Shown here in pieces: positions 10,380 to 19,995 of a stretch of DNA of 37,778 nt. How positions within the stretch are numbered: the stretch's first letter is position 1; each line of letters opens with the position of its first letter. A model generated the notes under the pieces. It had not been told where the DNA came from and did no database searches. It saw only the letters and a list, made by a program, of their open reading frames with translations. This DNA comes from an uncultured Actinomycetes bacterium (GTDB taxonomy: Bacteria; Actinomycetota; Actinomycetes; Nanopelagicales; Nanopelagicaceae): assembly GCA_903897475.1 (NCBI GenBank), contig CAIUBS010000031.1, positions 1 to 37,778 of the forward strand, written 5' to 3'. The position numbers were made by a program, and so were the translations under genes.

Positions 10380-11135
10380 TTAACTAAGGCTCGCCATTAC
10401 CTCATCTGAAACATCGAAATTACCGTAAACATTTTGCACATCATCTAGCTCTTCAATCGCCTCGATTAATTCGAAAACCTTTTTAGCCGTTTCACCATCA
10501 ATAGGAATTGACATAGTCGGAAGAAAGGAAGTCTCTGCAGAATCGTAATCAATACCAGCCCCCTGAAGTGAGGTTCGCACTGCAACTAGATCTGATGGGG
10601 ATGAAACTACTTCAAATGAGTCACCTAGATCGTTGACCTCTTCTGCACCTGCATCAAGTACAACTTCTAAAATTTTATCCTCAGTAATTTTTCCACCCTG
10701 TTTTGAAATAATCAGCACCCCTTTACGATTAAAGAGATAGGAAACAGATCCAGGATCAGCCATATTGCCGCCGTTACGTGTTACGGCAACTCGAACTTCA
10801 GAGGCAGCTCTATTTCGATTATCAGATAAACACTCAATTAATAAAGCAACACCGCCGGCGGCGTAACCTTCATACATAATGGTTTCCCACTCTTTACCAC
10901 CAGTTTCAAGTCCTGCCCCACGTTTTACTGCACGGTCTATATTGTCAGCAGGTACTGAGTTCTTTTTCGCTTTAGCAATCGCATCAAACAGTGTTGGATT
11001 TCCTGAGATATCAGCACCGCCAGATCTAGCGGAAACTTCAATTGCCTTTATCAATTTCGCGAAATTCTTGGCACGTCTTGAATCAATTATCGCCTTCTTG
11101 TGTTTGGTAGTTGCCCACTTGGAATGACCGCTCAT
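10380..11135 (-). CDS. yebC: YebC/PmpR family protein
   Basis: YebC-family proteins are conserved in bacteria and have been described both as transcriptional regulators and as factors helping ribosomes through difficult sequences. The 251 residues start with [20 protein letters not shown], the family signature. The three-domain length is normal, and central motifs include [11 protein letters not shown] and [15 protein letters not shown] good ribosome-binding site (AAAGGAT) precedes ATG 11135. It sits ten bases after pdxT and just before ruvC, the arrangement known from Mycobacterium and Streptomyces. Expression as part of pdxS-pdxT-yebC is likely. Confidence 0.95.
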   Translation of the reverse strand: MSGHSKWATTKHKKAIIDSRRAKNFAKLIKAIEVSARSGGADISGNPTLFDAIAKAKKNSVPADNIDRAVKRGAGLETGGKEWETIMYEGYAAGGVALLIECLSDNRNRAASEVRVAVTRNGGNMADPGSVSYLFNRKGVLIISKQGGKITEDKILEVVLDAGAEEVNDLGDSFEVVSSPSDLVAVRTSLQGAGIDYDSAETSFLPTMSIPIDGETAKKVFELIEAIEELDDVQNVYGNFDVSDEVMASLS

Positions 11136-11145
11136 TGTTTATCCT

Positions 11146-11751
11146 TTAGAAAGTTGCTAGTTGTTGGCATATGTTTTCTACAAAATATTTATGTACTCGA
11201 TTATCCCCGGTTAATTCAGGATGAAAGGAGGTAGCAAGTAAATTACCCTGACGAACAGCTACAGGGTGATTCACCCCTGCCGGATCAGCCACCTCAGCCA
11301 AAACTTCTACATCTGCACCAACAGACTCAACCCATGGGGCGCGGATAAAGACTGCCCTAATCTTGGGTTCAGTAATTCCTTTAAATTTTAGATCTGTTTC
11401 AAATGAATCTACTTGTCTTCCAAATGCATTTCTTCTAACGACCATATCTATTCCACCAAAACTCTCTTGACCTTCAATTGCATCTTTAATGCTATTAGCA
11501 AGCAAAATCATGCCCGCACAGGATCCGTATGTTGGCATTCCACTCTTTATTCGATCTGAAATTAAATCAAATAGATTAAATGATCTAGCTAACTTGGCGA
11601 TAGTCGTTGATTCTCCACCTGGAATAACTAAACCATCAATACTTTGGATTTCACTTTTAGTTTTCACTGCAAGGGCTTCGACGCCGCAATCACTCAATGA
11701 CTGGATATGTTCACGAACATCACCTTGGAGTGCAAGAACTCCAATTTTCAC
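11146..11751 (-). CDS. pdxT: Pyridoxal 5'-phosphate synthase glutaminase subunit PdxT
   Basis: Class I glutamine amidotransferase that releases ammonia from glutamine and passes it to PdxS for vitamin B6 synthesis. In 201 residues the catalytic triad is visible: Cys78 in GSCAGMILL, and His177 and Glu179 in SFHPEL. The oxyanion segment [11 protein letters not shown] is at 41-51. Translation starts at GTG 11751, three bases after the pdxS TAA, so the two subunits are coupled as expected for the PdxST complex. Length is normal. Confidence 0.97.
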   Translation of the reverse strand: MKIGVLALQGDVREHIQSLSDCGVEALAVKTKSEIQSIDGLVIPGGESTTIAKLARSFNLFDLISDRIKSGMPTYGSCAGMILLANSIKDAIEGQESFGGIDMVVRRNAFGRQVDSFETDLKFKGITEPKIRAVFIRAPWVESVGADVEVLAEVADPAGVNHPVAVRQGNLLATSFHPELTGDNRVHKYFVENICQQLATF

Positions 11752-11753
11752 AA

Positions 11754-12641
11754 TTACCAGCCCCGCTCCGCTAATCTATGTGGAACTGGAATATCAGCTA
11801 CATTAATGCCAACCATTGCATCACCTAAACCTCTAGACACATCAGCAATCACTTTTGCATCAGTGAAATAAGTTACTGCCTTTACACATGCAGCCGCTCT
11901 TTTTGCTGGATCGCCAGATTTAAAAATTCCAGAGCCAACAAAGACACCATCTGCGCCTAATTGCATCATCATGGCTGCATCTGCTGGAGTAGCGATTCCA
12001 CCTGCGGTGAAAAGTACAACTGGTAACTTTCCAGTGCTAGCCACCTCTTTTACCAACTCATATGGCGCCTGCATATCCTTTGCAGCGACAAATAATTCAT
12101 CCTCACGCATAGATGTTAGTCGGCGAATCTCTGAAGATATTGAGCGCATATGTGTTGTTGCATTTGAAACATCTCCAGTTCCAGCTTCACCTTTAGATCT
12201 AATCATTGCTGCGCCTTCATTAATTCTGCGAAGTGCTTCGCCTAAATTAGTTGCACCGCAAACAAACGGAATTGTAAAATTCCATTTATCAATGTGGTTT
12301 GAGTAATCAGCTGGAGTTAATACTTCAGACTCATCAATGTAATCCACACCAAGTGATTGCAAAATTTGTGCTTCTACAAAATGACCAATACGAGCCTTTG
12401 CCATTACTGGAATCGAAACCGCTGCTTGAATCGCGGCAATCATGTCTGGATCAGACATACGAGCAACTCCACCTTGGGCGCGAATATCTGCTGGCACGCG
12501 CTCAAGTGCCATTACAGCAACTGCGCCTGAATCTTCAGCAATCTTTGCTTGCTCGACATTAACAACATCCATAATCACGCCGCCCTTAAGCATTTCTGCC
12601 ATGCCGCGTTTTACTCGTGCTGTTCCTGTTTCCTTGGCCAT
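11754..12641 (-). CDS. pdxS: Pyridoxal 5'-phosphate synthase lyase subunit PdxS
   Basis: TIM-barrel enzyme that builds PLP from ribose 5-phosphate, glyceraldehyde 3-phosphate and ammonia. The 295 residues include Asp25, Lys82 (MAKARIGH, the Schiff-base lysine) and Lys150 ([11 protein letters not shown]), aligned with the known catalytic residues of the family. ATG 12641 is chosen over the in-frame GTG 12647 because AGGGAG lies at the proper distance and overlaps that GTG. It heads the pdxS-pdxT-yebC(-ruvCAB) series. The PLP product serves several enzymes encoded in this window, including kynureninase, the class III aminotransferase and PabC. Confidence 0.98.
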   Translation of the reverse strand: MAKETGTARVKRGMAEMLKGGVIMDVVNVEQAKIAEDSGAVAVMALERVPADIRAQGGVARMSDPDMIAAIQAAVSIPVMAKARIGHFVEAQILQSLGVDYIDESEVLTPADYSNHIDKWNFTIPFVCGATNLGEALRRINEGAAMIRSKGEAGTGDVSNATTHMRSISSEIRRLTSMREDELFVAAKDMQAPYELVKEVASTGKLPVVLFTAGGIATPADAAMMMQLGADGVFVGSGIFKSGDPAKRAAACVKAVTYFTDAKVIADVSRGLGDAMVGINVADIPVPHRLAERGW

Positions 12642-12737
12642 TATCACTCCCTGAAAATCTCTAGTCGCTAAGTGTACTAATTAAATGGTGAGGGTAAGAA
12701 CAATAAAAATGAAGCCCTGCTCACATCACTAGGCGTA

Positions 12738-13727
12738 CTAGGGGGTAACTACAGGTTGCTGGTCGGTTAAAAAAACCCAAATTCGACCCGGCTTAAAGTT
12801 TGCAATCTTGCCTTCATCATCTAGCCACGTGGTGACATCTTCTTCGCTTTCTCGCTTCCAAGTTAACTCATAACTAAAGCCATCTCTCAGCATTAAAGCT
12901 TTTCCGGTGCCAGTGGTCTTGGTAAATGGAGTTACTCCACCAAACTTATCGCCATAAATTGATGGCGTGATCGAAACCAATTGAATTATTGCAGTATCAG
13001 CATATAAATGCTCTCCTGATGCGGCTAAGTTTGGCTGATCTGCAAAGTAAATCAAATACTTTTCTAAGTCCGCATTCCATCGCAACTCATACCGAGCATT
13101 GGGCCATTTAATCTTCACAATAGAAGCAATGCTTTGGCTCTCTTTCGCATCTCCAAAAACCCAGGGGGCCTTAGTGGGCCTATCGATGACAGTTTCTTCT
13201 CTCGCGTTTGCTCTTTCTAGCAACAGATCTGGCTTTAAAATCATATTAACTGGACCTGGTCGATTTGGATCTTTGCCATAAATGCTAGGCGGATTTCTTT
13301 CCGCAGATAAATTCTCTAAGTTCGCTGCAGCTAATACCGGTCTTAATTTTGATTGTGCGCCACTATATGCAAATCCAACTCTGCCATATTGTGCCAAAAG
13401 TTCGATATCAGAAATTCGTGCGCTTCTGACCGGGCCAATTAGTGGCGGCAACTTCGAAGAGAAAATAGCTGCAAGTCGAGTAAGTCCGGATTCAACCTGC
13501 TCTACATAAATTGCATCGGCAAGTTCTATACCAATTTGTGGATGGGCAACTTTAGTGTCATCAATTTTAACCACCAGTATTTGATTGTTTTCTCCTGGCA
13601 TCCCATTTATTAGATTGTTTTCAACTTCAGGTTTGTCAATCACCTCAGTAATATTTGTAAAACTAAATAATGAAGCGAGAACAACTGTTATCGACAAAAC
13701 CAATAAACTTCTCTTGATTATTTTCAT
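12738..13727 (-). CDS. DUF3048 (YerB-like) exported protein
   Basis: A 329-residue protein with an N-terminal hydrophobic helix at about 7-27 (basic MKIIKR before it) that should act as a signal anchor. No lipobox cysteine is evident, so it is membrane-anchored or secreted rather than a lipoprotein. The rest matches DUF3048: an N-terminal half with QIGIELADAIYVEQVESG, GPVRSARISDIEL and AYSGAQS, and a C-terminal domain with YELTWKRESEEDVTTW near the end. The family relates to Bacillus YerB and has no established function; a role at the cell envelope is inferred. Its ATG overlaps the stop of the LemA-like gene (ATGA at 13724-13727), so it belongs to the pimA transcription unit. Confidence 0.85.
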   Translation of the reverse strand: MKIIKRSLLVLSITVVLASLFSFTNITEVIDKPEVENNLINGMPGENNQILVVKIDDTKVAHPQIGIELADAIYVEQVESGLTRLAAIFSSKLPPLIGPVRSARISDIELLAQYGRVGFAYSGAQSKLRPVLAAANLENLSAERNPPSIYGKDPNRPGPVNMILKPDLLLERANAREETVIDRPTKAPWVFGDAKESQSIASIVKIKWPNARYELRWNADLEKYLIYFADQPNLAASGEHLYADTAIIQLVSITPSIYGDKFGGVTPFTKTTGTGKALMLRDGFSYELTWKRESEEDVTTWLDDEGKIANFKPGRIWVFLTDQQPVVTP

Positions 13728-14230
13728 AAAGAATCATCTTCAAATGCATAGCGAACTGGCAACGGAGCCTTTCCCGCCAATCTGAAGAGACGAATTATCC
13801 ATTGAGACCTTACATTTCTAGTTGCATTCACAGCTTCTAGGTGGATGTTAATTGCTAACTTCACTTTGCTGGTTAGATCCGATAATTCAACCAATAACTC
13901 TGACGGTAATTCCAAGGCATTATCTAAGGCAGCGTTTTGGACAAGTTTTAAGGACTCAGACAAGATGCTCTCGGCAGAAGATCGCTCAATAATATTGGCA
14001 TCCCTTGCTGCCGTAGCAGAGGTTGAAATTAAATAAGCCGTAGCCGGGTCCAAATTTGATTCAGCAACAATCTCTTGAGCAAGTGCGGCTCTTTTTTGTA
14101 GGAGAGAATCAAGAGTAGCCCACGAAGTTTCAACTCGGTGATGCAATCTATCTAAACGCGAAGCCGAGAAAGATAAGTACCAACCAATTAGTACGATAAA
14201 TAAGAGAACTGCTAAATTTTCAAGATTCAT
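13724..14230 (-). CDS. LemA-like membrane-anchored coiled-coil protein
   Basis: A 168-residue protein with one N-terminal membrane helix (about 4-22) followed by a helical domain. The first part, RLDRLHHRVETSWATLDSLL, resembles the start of LemA, where a YNxLV..R..V..aWa.id..l.rR pattern follows the membrane helix. LemA function is not well defined. An in-frame TTG lies at 14242, but ATG 14230 overlaps the pimA TGA as ATGA and has GGAG six bases upstream, so it is the better start. Genes of this kind sit downstream of pimA in other actinobacteria, though often with a Nudix gene that is missing here. Family assignment is moderate. Confidence 0.65.
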   Translation of the reverse strand: MNLENLAVLLFIVLIGWYLSFSASRLDRLHHRVETSWATLDSLLQKRAALAQEIVAESNLDPATAYLISTSATAARDANIIERSSAESILSESLKLVQNAALDNALELPSELLVELSDLTSKVKLAINIHLEAVNATRNVRSQWIIRLFRLAGKAPLPVRYAFEDDSL

Positions 14231-15387
14231 CGTCTGCTCCAAAATCTATTCTCGGAAGAAAGCGTAACTCTCTGCCCACCGGCGATAGCCATTTCGTACA
14301 CACTCTCGATTTGTTCTGCAACTACTTGCCAGTCATATTTTTGTGCACTTAGTTTGCCATTAGTTGCAAGTTTTTCTCTTCGAGCATCATCTCTTAAAAG
14401 AGCAACAATAACTTTGGCTAAATCTGAAGAATCTTCGTTTCTAAACAATGCGCCTACTTCACCATTTTCTAGAACAGCCTTAAATGCAGGTATATCACTT
14501 GCAACCACAGCTGTTCCCGCCGATAACGCCTCGGTAAGAATGATTCCAAATGACTCTCCGCCAGTATTCGGAGCTACGTAAATCTCGACTGATTTAAGGA
14601 AACTTTCCTTTTGTCTATCGCTTAACCTTCCAAGAAAAGTTATACGATTTTGCAGTTGGGGGTTTAAGTTTTTCACAAACTCATCGCTATCCCCAGGACC
14701 TGCTATCAAATACTTTACATCTGGTACAAACCTAGCAACTATTGCTAATGAATCAATTAAAACTTGCAAACCTTTGCGAGGCTCTTCAAATCTACCCATA
14801 AAGCCAATTGTGTTAGGGCCACTGAATTCTTTAGTTATAGGCGCATTGGCATATTTCTGGCCGTCAATCCCATTTGGAATTACAACTGCATCAGTGTCGA
14901 AATGATCCTTAAGAGTTGATCTAGCTAGCTCGCTTACAGCGATTCGAGCGGTTAGTTTTTCAACTATAGGCTCGAGAATGGGACCAATTGCATAAATAGC
15001 TTTCTTCTTGGGTGTTGAGACATGAAATGTTCCAACAAGTGGACCTTCTGCAGCTGAACAAGCCAATAAGGAAAGGGATGGAATTGCTGGTTCATGCAAG
15101 TGAAGTAAATCAAAATCACCAGATGCGATCCATTGCTTGGCTCTTGAACTAGCAAGTGGCCCGAACAAAACTCGAGCAACTGATCCATTTACCGGAATTG
15201 ATATTGGCTTTCCTGCATTGACCACATAATCTTCGAATGAAACTGCGTCATCACTAATTGGAGCTAGTATCGAAACAAAGTGGCCTTCGCCAATTAAATA
15301 CTCCGCCAAATCCCGCATGTGAGACTGAACTCCACCTGGAGTGTCCCAACCGTAGGGACAAACCATTCCTATTCTAATTTTCTTCAT
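14227..15387 (-). CDS. pimA: Phosphatidylinositol alpha-mannosyltransferase, GT4 family
   Basis: Transfers mannose from GDP-mannose to phosphatidylinositol, the first step to PIM glycolipids, at the inner face of the membrane. The 386 residues form a GT-B fold: N-terminal PYGWDTPGGVQSH (11-23) binds the acceptor side, GTFHVSTPKKK and VIPNGID precede the linker, and GRFEEPRKGLQVLID starts the donor domain. The ESFGIILTEALSAGTAVVAS segment carries the E-x7-E catalytic/donor motif. Length matches PimA. It overlaps the acyltransferase gene by 14 bases and follows pgsA, as in the mycobacterial PIM cluster. The context makes PimA more likely than other GT4 enzymes. GDP-mannose supply could draw on the isomerases at 22326-23713. 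Confidence 0.9.
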   Translation of the reverse strand: MKKIRIGMVCPYGWDTPGGVQSHMRDLAEYLIGEGHFVSILAPISDDAVSFEDYVVNAGKPISIPVNGSVARVLFGPLASSRAKQWIASGDFDLLHLHEPAIPSLSLLACSAAEGPLVGTFHVSTPKKKAIYAIGPILEPIVEKLTARIAVSELARSTLKDHFDTDAVVIPNGIDGQKYANAPITKEFSGPNTIGFMGRFEEPRKGLQVLIDSLAIVARFVPDVKYLIAGPGDSDEFVKNLNPQLQNRITFLGRLSDRQKESFLKSVEIYVAPNTGGESFGIILTEALSAGTAVVASDIPAFKAVLENGEVGALFRNEDSSDLAKVIVALLRDDARREKLATNGKLSAQKYDWQVVAEQIESVYEMAIAGGQRVTLSSENRFWSRR

Positions 15388-16234
15388 CTATCCAAATCCG
15401 TTGCAACATATGCCAGTCAACTGGAGAGTCCTTAATTCGCTTAGCAAAATTATTGGCAATAGATTGGGTTACGATTTTAATTTGTTCCTCTTTAGTTCCA
15501 GATACGGGCAATTTTATCGTTTCATCAAAGGTAATTTCTATTCCTTTATCAAGGTAGCGAATATATGCAGTTAGTAATGGTGCACCACTTTCTATTGCCA
15601 AGATGGCAGGTCCAGAGGGCATTTTTGCCACCCCACCTAGGAAATCAACCTCTACACCACTTCTTGACATATCTCTGTCAGCAACTAGTGCAACAAGTTT
15701 TCCTGATCTTAATCGCTCTAGCAGAATCGGAATAGTTTTCTCTTTGTGGCTAATAGGTTCAATTCCGATAGAAGATCGGTAATCTAAAAATTTTCTAAAT
15801 ATCGCCTCTGGTTTTAATTTCTCAACTACAGCGGTCAAGGTTATTCCAGTTGAGCAAAAGTAAGCTGCGGCATGATCCCAATTCCCAGCATGAGGCAGAG
15901 CTACGATACAGCCTTTTTTTAACGCAATTGGATCACGCAGTAAATTTTCTCTAATTACATATGTAGTTTCAATAATTCTATTTTTGCTCCATTTATTTAA
16001 TCTAAAGGTATCAAACCAGTAACGTAAATAAGATCGCATTCCTAATTTTGTTAAATGATTTAGCTCTTTATCTGAGATTTCGGGTTTAACTCTTTTATAA
16101 TTACTTCTAAGACGCTTAACTCCTTTACTATTTTTCTTGAAGACAAAATCTGCTACAAAACTTGCCAGGGCGTAAGCTATCTTCTCAGGCAATATTCCAA
16201 TAAATTTCCAAGCAAATAGATAAAACAAATACAT
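15374..16234 (-). CDS. PIM acyltransferase (LpxL/HtrB superfamily)
   Basis: Membrane-associated acyltransferase, most likely adding a fatty acid to the mannose of PIM (the PatA role, Rv2611c in M. tuberculosis). The 286 residues contain the HxxxxD motif at His115-Asp120 (LPHAGNWDHAAAY), a hydrophobic N-terminal helix, and VALVADRDMSRSGVEVDFLG near 190, typical of the lysophospholipid acyltransferase superfamily. Its ATG at 16234 shares a base with the pgsA stop, and it lies directly before pimA. The order pgsA-acyltransferase-pimA is the conserved PIM operon. Substrate is inferred from context. Confidence 0.88.
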   Translation of the reverse strand: MYLFYLFAWKFIGILPEKIAYALASFVADFVFKKNSKGVKRLRSNYKRVKPEISDKELNHLTKLGMRSYLRYWFDTFRLNKWSKNRIIETTYVIRENLLRDPIALKKGCIVALPHAGNWDHAAAYFCSTGITLTAVVEKLKPEAIFRKFLDYRSSIGIEPISHKEKTIPILLERLRSGKLVALVADRDMSRSGVEVDFLGGVAKMPSGPAILAIESGAPLLTAYIRYLDKGIEITFDETIKLPVSGTKEEQIKIVTQSIANNFAKRIKDSPVDWHMLQRIWIDEEN

Positions 16235-16830
16235 CAGCTCACCGCTTTATAGACAATCATCATCCTCTGATAAACAGTAAAAATTGAGATTAAAGTTACG
16301 ATCCATAAGCCAATCGCTAAGGCGTATTCAATACCTAAGCCATGTAGACCATATGCAATCAAAATAACAATCAATCTTTCACTGCGCTCAGCTAGTCCAC
16401 CATCGCACGTAATCGCTAAAGATTCTGCCCTAGCTTTTATATAGGAGACCATAAATGATGCAAATGCGGCAATTACAAAAAGAATAACAATTTGATCAGA
16501 TGACTCAAGAAAGTACAAAAGGCCTCCAATAAAAATTGCAGCATCACTTATTCGATCTAAAGTTGAATCTAATAAGGCTCCCCATTTACTTTCACCCTTG
16601 TTTGAGGCTCTGGCCACTGCGCCATCGAAAAGATCGGACAGTACAAAAAGTGAAACAAGTATTACACCAACAAAAAAATCACCTTTCGGAAAATAATAAA
16701 GGGAGGAGGCAATAGCTCCTAAGCCACCAAGTGTTGAGATCATATTTGCACTCACGCCTATTTTGACCAGTAAATTCACAATAGGGGAAATAATTTTGGC
16801 GACTGGATCGCGTAATGAACGCTGCAACAT
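16234..16830 (-). CDS. pgsA: CDP-alcohol phosphatidyltransferase, phosphatidylinositol(-phosphate) synthase type
   Basis: Membrane enzyme that joins CDP-diacylglycerol to inositol phosphate to make the PI backbone for PIMs. The 198 residues hold the complete CDP-alcohol motif D66-x2-D69-G70-x2-A73-R74-x9-G84-x3-D88-x3-D92 and about six hydrophobic segments. ATG 16830 (or ATG 16839, three codons upstream) is chosen. The frame stays open to 17133, but that extension is antisense to another gene and unlike the family. A TAGGTT hexamer on the minus strand (16867-16862) could be its -10. It heads the PIM operon. Whether it makes PI or phosphatidylglycerol phosphate cannot be settled by motif alone; the neighbours favour PI. 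Confidence 0.88.
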   Translation of the reverse strand: MLQRSLRDPVAKIISPIVNLLVKIGVSANMISTLGGLGAIASSLYYFPKGDFFVGVILVSLFVLSDLFDGAVARASNKGESKWGALLDSTLDRISDAAIFIGGLLYFLESSDQIVILFVIAAFASFMVSYIKARAESLAITCDGGLAERSERLIVILIAYGLHGLGIEYALAIGLWIVTLISIFTVYQRMMIVYKAVS

Positions 16831-16867
16831 AATTCCCATCGTAGGCTTACCACTGATGAGTAACCTA
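16831..16867. promoter_or_regulatory. Interleaved divergent promoter region, pgsA and EF-G-like gene
   Basis: Only 25 bases separate the two divergent start codons. A plus-strand TAGGCT (16842-16847) could drive the EF-G-like gene. A minus-strand TAGGTT (16867-16862), inside the first codons of that gene, could drive pgsA with a leader of roughly 25-30 bases. Both assignments rest on the -10 hexamers alone. Confidence 0.35.
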
Positions 16868-17446
16868 ATTAACGCACGGTTCATACTAGGAATATCTCCT
16901 GAGAATGAGCAGATTGGCGCCGTTCTGGGGTTACCGGTTGCTGAGATTGATGACCCAACTTTAATTACCGCAGATGTCGTGTTGGTAGTTGCAAGTGCTA
17001 AAAATGGAATCGATTCAAAAGTTTTATCTAATTGGCCAACTTTTCGTGAGCTATATATCCCAACAATTGTTCTAGTTACTGATTTTGAAGATGGGGATGT
17101 TGATTTTGAAGATATGAGCGCAATTGTGGGCAAGATGCTCGAACCAGTACTAACGCCATATTTAGTACTTCATGCCGATGATGGCCAACCAACTGCACTG
17201 ATTAATTTGGAGGATCAAATGATCACTGATTACTCATCTGGCAAAATTACCCAGATTCCAAGTGATAGTGAGCATCGCGAGCTGATCTTAGAGTTTAAAG
17301 AAGAGCTAGCCTCTGCACTTAGTGAAGGAGGCTGGGAACAGTTTGTTCAAGGATTAGTAATACCAGCAATCCCATTAATTATAAGAAACAAATTGGGCGT
17401 TGCAGAAGTAAAAAGATTTTTAGATTTGATTCCAACCAGAGGCTAG
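16856..17446 (+). CDS. Degenerate EF-G-like G-domain protein without nucleotide-binding motifs
   Basis: A 196-residue protein divergent from pgsA. From about residue 35 it follows the order of the back half of the elongation factor G GTP-binding domain. ADVVLVVASAKNGID matches the strand after DTPG, YIPTIVLVTDFEDGD sits where EF-G has RVPRIAFVNKMDR, and PVLTPYLVLHADDG, then INLEDQMITDY, correspond to the G' insertion. GVAEVKRFLDLIP matches the EF-G segment that ends in DYLP. There is no P-loop GxxxxGK[ST], no DxPG and no NKxD, so GTP binding is not expected. The resemblance is by eye and the function is unknown. ATG 16856 is used; TAGGCT (16842-16847) lies eight bases upstream. The last 27 bases overlap the HIT gene antisense. 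Confidence 0.6.
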   Translation: MSNLINARFILGISPENEQIGAVLGLPVAEIDDPTLITADVVLVVASAKNGIDSKVLSNWPTFRELYIPTIVLVTDFEDGDVDFEDMSAIVGKMLEPVLTPYLVLHADDGQPTALINLEDQMITDYSSGKITQIPSDSEHRELILEFKEELASALSEGGWEQFVQGLVIPAIPLIIRNKLGVAEVKRFLDLIPTRG

Positions 17447-17962
17447 TAATGCTCTGCTTTCCTGCAGTAACTGTGGAAGAACTTTTGTCTTACCTATTAT
17501 TGGCATAAAGTTTGCATCTCCTGCCCATCTTGGAACTATATGTTGATGAAAGTGGCCAGCAATCCCTGCCCCTGAAACACTGCCTTGATTAATTCCGATG
17601 TTAAAGCCAACTGCATTACTTACTTTTCTCAATACTTTCATAGCATGAGCGGTAATACTGGTTACTTCATTTTGTTCTGATGTGGTTAACTCTGGAAGTT
17701 CTGCCACATGTCGATTTGTGCAAATCAGAAGGTGGCCAGCGTTATAGGGGTAAAGATTCATCACCGCATACACATCTTTGCCACGAAAAACTATTAATGC
17801 TTCTTCATCACTTAATTTTGGAATTCGACAAAATGGACATTCGATTGTATTTCCAGGTAACGGTCTATTTTCACCCTCCAAATATGACATCCTATGAGGT
17901 GCCCAAAGTCGCTGCCAATTATCGGGCATTCCGGCTCCGCCAGAGATTGATTTATCTGACAT
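17420..17962 (-). CDS. HIT-family hydrolase/phosphorylase (AP4A phosphorylase-like)
   Basis: A 180-residue histidine-triad protein. His137-x-His139-x-His141 in GHFHQHIVPRW is the HIT motif, and ECPFC at 41-45 may bind zinc. In M. tuberculosis the equivalent gene between thrS and pgsA (Rv2613c) encodes a diadenosine tetraphosphate phosphorylase, so nucleotide clearance is the likely role. That fits its place directly after thrS, since aminoacyl-tRNA synthetases make AP4A. ATG 17962 follows the thrS TAA with no gap, so the genes are coupled. The 3' end overlaps the convergent EF-G-like gene by 27 bases. Confidence 0.92.
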   Translation of the reverse strand: MSDKSISGGAGMPDNWQRLWAPHRMSYLEGENRPLPGNTIECPFCRIPKLSDEEALIVFRGKDVYAVMNLYPYNAGHLLICTNRHVAELPELTTSEQNEVTSITAHAMKVLRKVSNAVGFNIGINQGSVSGAGIAGHFHQHIVPRWAGDANFMPIIGKTKVLPQLLQESRALLASGWNQI

Positions 17963-19957
17963 TTATATTTGAGTGCGATCTCTGATTGCAGATAAAACTT
18001 CAGCTATTGCGTCTTTGATCTGTATTTGATTCTTCTGCTCACCATTACGGTAGCGAAATGAAACTGCGTTAGCATTTTGATCATCCTCACCGGCAATCAT
18101 CATGAATGGGACTTTTTCTAACTGAGCATTTCTAACCTTTTTTTGCATTCGATCATCAGAGGTATCAATATCTACTCTTATTCCAGCTTCTCTAAACTGC
18201 TTAACCACCTCTGATAAATATGGCGTGAAAGAATCAGCGACAGGAATTGCTCTGACTTGAACTGGAGCCAACCATGGCGGAAAGGCGCCGGCATAGTGCT
18301 CGGTCAGTACGCCAAAAAATCTTTCGATTGAGCCAAAGAGTGCTCTATGAATCATGACTGGTTGCTTAATCGATCCATCAGATGCGGCATAACCTAAATT
18401 AAATCTCTGTGGCAATTGAAAATCCACTTGAATTGTGGACATCTGCCAGGTGCGACCAATGGCATCTTTTGCTTGCACTGAGATCTTTGGTCCGTAAAAT
18501 GCTGCACCACCTGGATCTAAAACTAACTCTAGCTTCTGTTTTTCTGCAGCCTGGCGTAAAGCCTCAGTAGCACTCTCCCAATCCTTATCTTCACCGACAG
18601 ATTTTTCTGGATTCTTTGTAGAAAGCTCCAAATAAAAATCAGTTAAGCCATAATCTCTCAATAAATTAAGTACAAAGGTAAGCAATGAATCTAGCTCATC
18701 TGCCATCTGCTCTTTCGTGCAATATATATGTGCATCATCTTGGGTAAAGCCACGAGCCCTAGTGATGCCATGGACTACCCCAGATTTTTCATATCTATAG
18801 ACGGTACCGAATTCAAATAATCTAAGTGGTAAATCTCGATAGGATTTTGAGGAGGATTTATAAATTAAATTATGAAAGGGGCAGTTCATCGGCTTCATGT
18901 AATACTTTTGTCCTGCTTTTTTTAATGTTCCATCTGCATGAAACTCTTGATCCATCTCCATTGGTGGATACATACCATCTGCATACCATTGCAAATGACC
19001 GCTGGTTTCAAATAGTGCCGCCTTAGTTAGGTGAGGTGAATATACAAATTGGTAATCCTCTTCTTCATGCCTTTTCCGAGAGTAATCCTCCATCGCTCTT
19101 CGAATAATCCCACCTTTGGGATGAAAAACAGCTAGGCCTGAACCAATCTCTTCTGGAAATGAAAACAAATCTAGCTCTGCACCCAATTTTCTATGGTCAC
19201 GCTTTTCTGCCTCTTCTAATAAATGCAAGTACTCATCCTGAGCTTGCTGGCTTGGCCAAGCCGTTCCATAAATTCGTTGCAGCATAGGATTTTTTTCTGA
19301 GCCTCGCCAATATGCTCCTGCTGCTCGCATTAATTTAAAAGCAGGAATGTGTTTTGTTGATGGCAAATGAGGACCACGACAAAGATCACTCCAAACAGGA
19401 TTTCCATCTCTACCCAAATTGTCGTAAATTGTTAACTCCGCACCGCCGACCTCTACAGATGAGTCGCCTTCGATCGCGCTAGACTTTAAACCAATTAATT
19501 CACATTTATAAGGCTCACTCTTTAACTCCGCTAGTGCATCCTTTTCAGTTACTACCCTCCTACGAAATCTCTGTCCAGCTTTAACGATTTTTCGCATGGC
19601 ACTTTCTAACTTCTCTAAGTCAGAAGGTGTAAAAGGATTTTTAGGATCAAAGTCGTAGTAGAAACCATCCCGAATTGGCGGACCAATGCCCAATTTGGTC
19701 TCTGGAAATACCTCTTGAACTGCTTGAGCTAACACATGTGCAGTTGAGTGGCGTAAGACATTAAGTCCATCGGGTGAATCAATACTGACTGATTCAACTA
19801 CATCTGAATCGTTTAGTGGGCTCCATAAATCTTGCAGTTGTCCGTTAATACGACAAACGATGACTTCAGGTCGATCCTCAAACAGGTGAGTAGGTCTTTT
19901 ATCTGAATCTACAGTGGCGGCTTTGCCATCAACTGTGATCTTGATTTGGCCTGACAT
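17963..19957 (-). CDS. thrS: Threonyl-tRNA synthetase
   Basis: Charges tRNA-Thr in the cytosol. The 664 residues contain a short N-terminal TGS domain, the editing-domain motif [16 protein letters not shown] near 70-85, and the class II core with [13 protein letters not shown] (zinc Cys) and [18 protein letters not shown]. Motif 3 is [20 protein letters not shown], and a C-terminal anticodon-binding domain follows. Length is standard. No Shine-Dalgarno sequence precedes ATG 19957; TAACCT ends six bases upstream, pointing to a leaderless transcript. It probably heads the thrS-HIT unit. Confidence 0.98.
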   Translation of the reverse strand: MSGQIKITVDGKAATVDSDKRPTHLFEDRPEVIVCRINGQLQDLWSPLNDSDVVESVSIDSPDGLNVLRHSTAHVLAQAVQEVFPETKLGIGPPIRDGFYYDFDPKNPFTPSDLEKLESAMRKIVKAGQRFRRRVVTEKDALAELKSEPYKCELIGLKSSAIEGDSSVEVGGAELTIYDNLGRDGNPVWSDLCRGPHLPSTKHIPAFKLMRAAGAYWRGSEKNPMLQRIYGTAWPSQQAQDEYLHLLEEAEKRDHRKLGAELDLFSFPEEIGSGLAVFHPKGGIIRRAMEDYSRKRHEEEDYQFVYSPHLTKAALFETSGHLQWYADGMYPPMEMDQEFHADGTLKKAGQKYYMKPMNCPFHNLIYKSSSKSYRDLPLRLFEFGTVYRYEKSGVVHGITRARGFTQDDAHIYCTKEQMADELDSLLTFVLNLLRDYGLTDFYLELSTKNPEKSVGEDKDWESATEALRQAAEKQKLELVLDPGGAAFYGPKISVQAKDAIGRTWQMSTIQVDFQLPQRFNLGYAASDGSIKQPVMIHRALFGSIERFFGVLTEHYAGAFPPWLAPVQVRAIPVADSFTPYLSEVVKQFREAGIRVDIDTSDDRMQKKVRNAQLEKVPFMMIAGEDDQNANAVSFRYRNGEQKNQIQIKDAIAEVLSAIRDRTQI

Positions 19958-19969
19958 AACGCTAGGTTA
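19958..19969 (-). promoter_or_regulatory. Candidate leaderless -10 element of thrS
   Basis: Minus-strand TAACCT (19969-19964), then six bases, then ATG 19957. There is no ribosome-binding site. This is the same geometry as upstream of ruvC, pabB and others. Confidence 0.5.
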
Positions 19970-19995
19970 GCAAAGCAGGGGTTAAAGAGGTGTTA

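Noticed and set aside
12648-12737. Rho-independent terminator after the DUF3048 gene
   Set aside because: A short GCCT/AGGGC pairing precedes a T-rich stretch on the minus strand, but it needs a bulge and a 12-base loop, too weak to report.
16831-17133. A 101-codon N-terminal extension of pgsA
   Set aside because: It is antisense to the EF-G-like gene and the family starts just before the first amphipathic segment; ATG 16830 gives a normal 198-residue enzyme.
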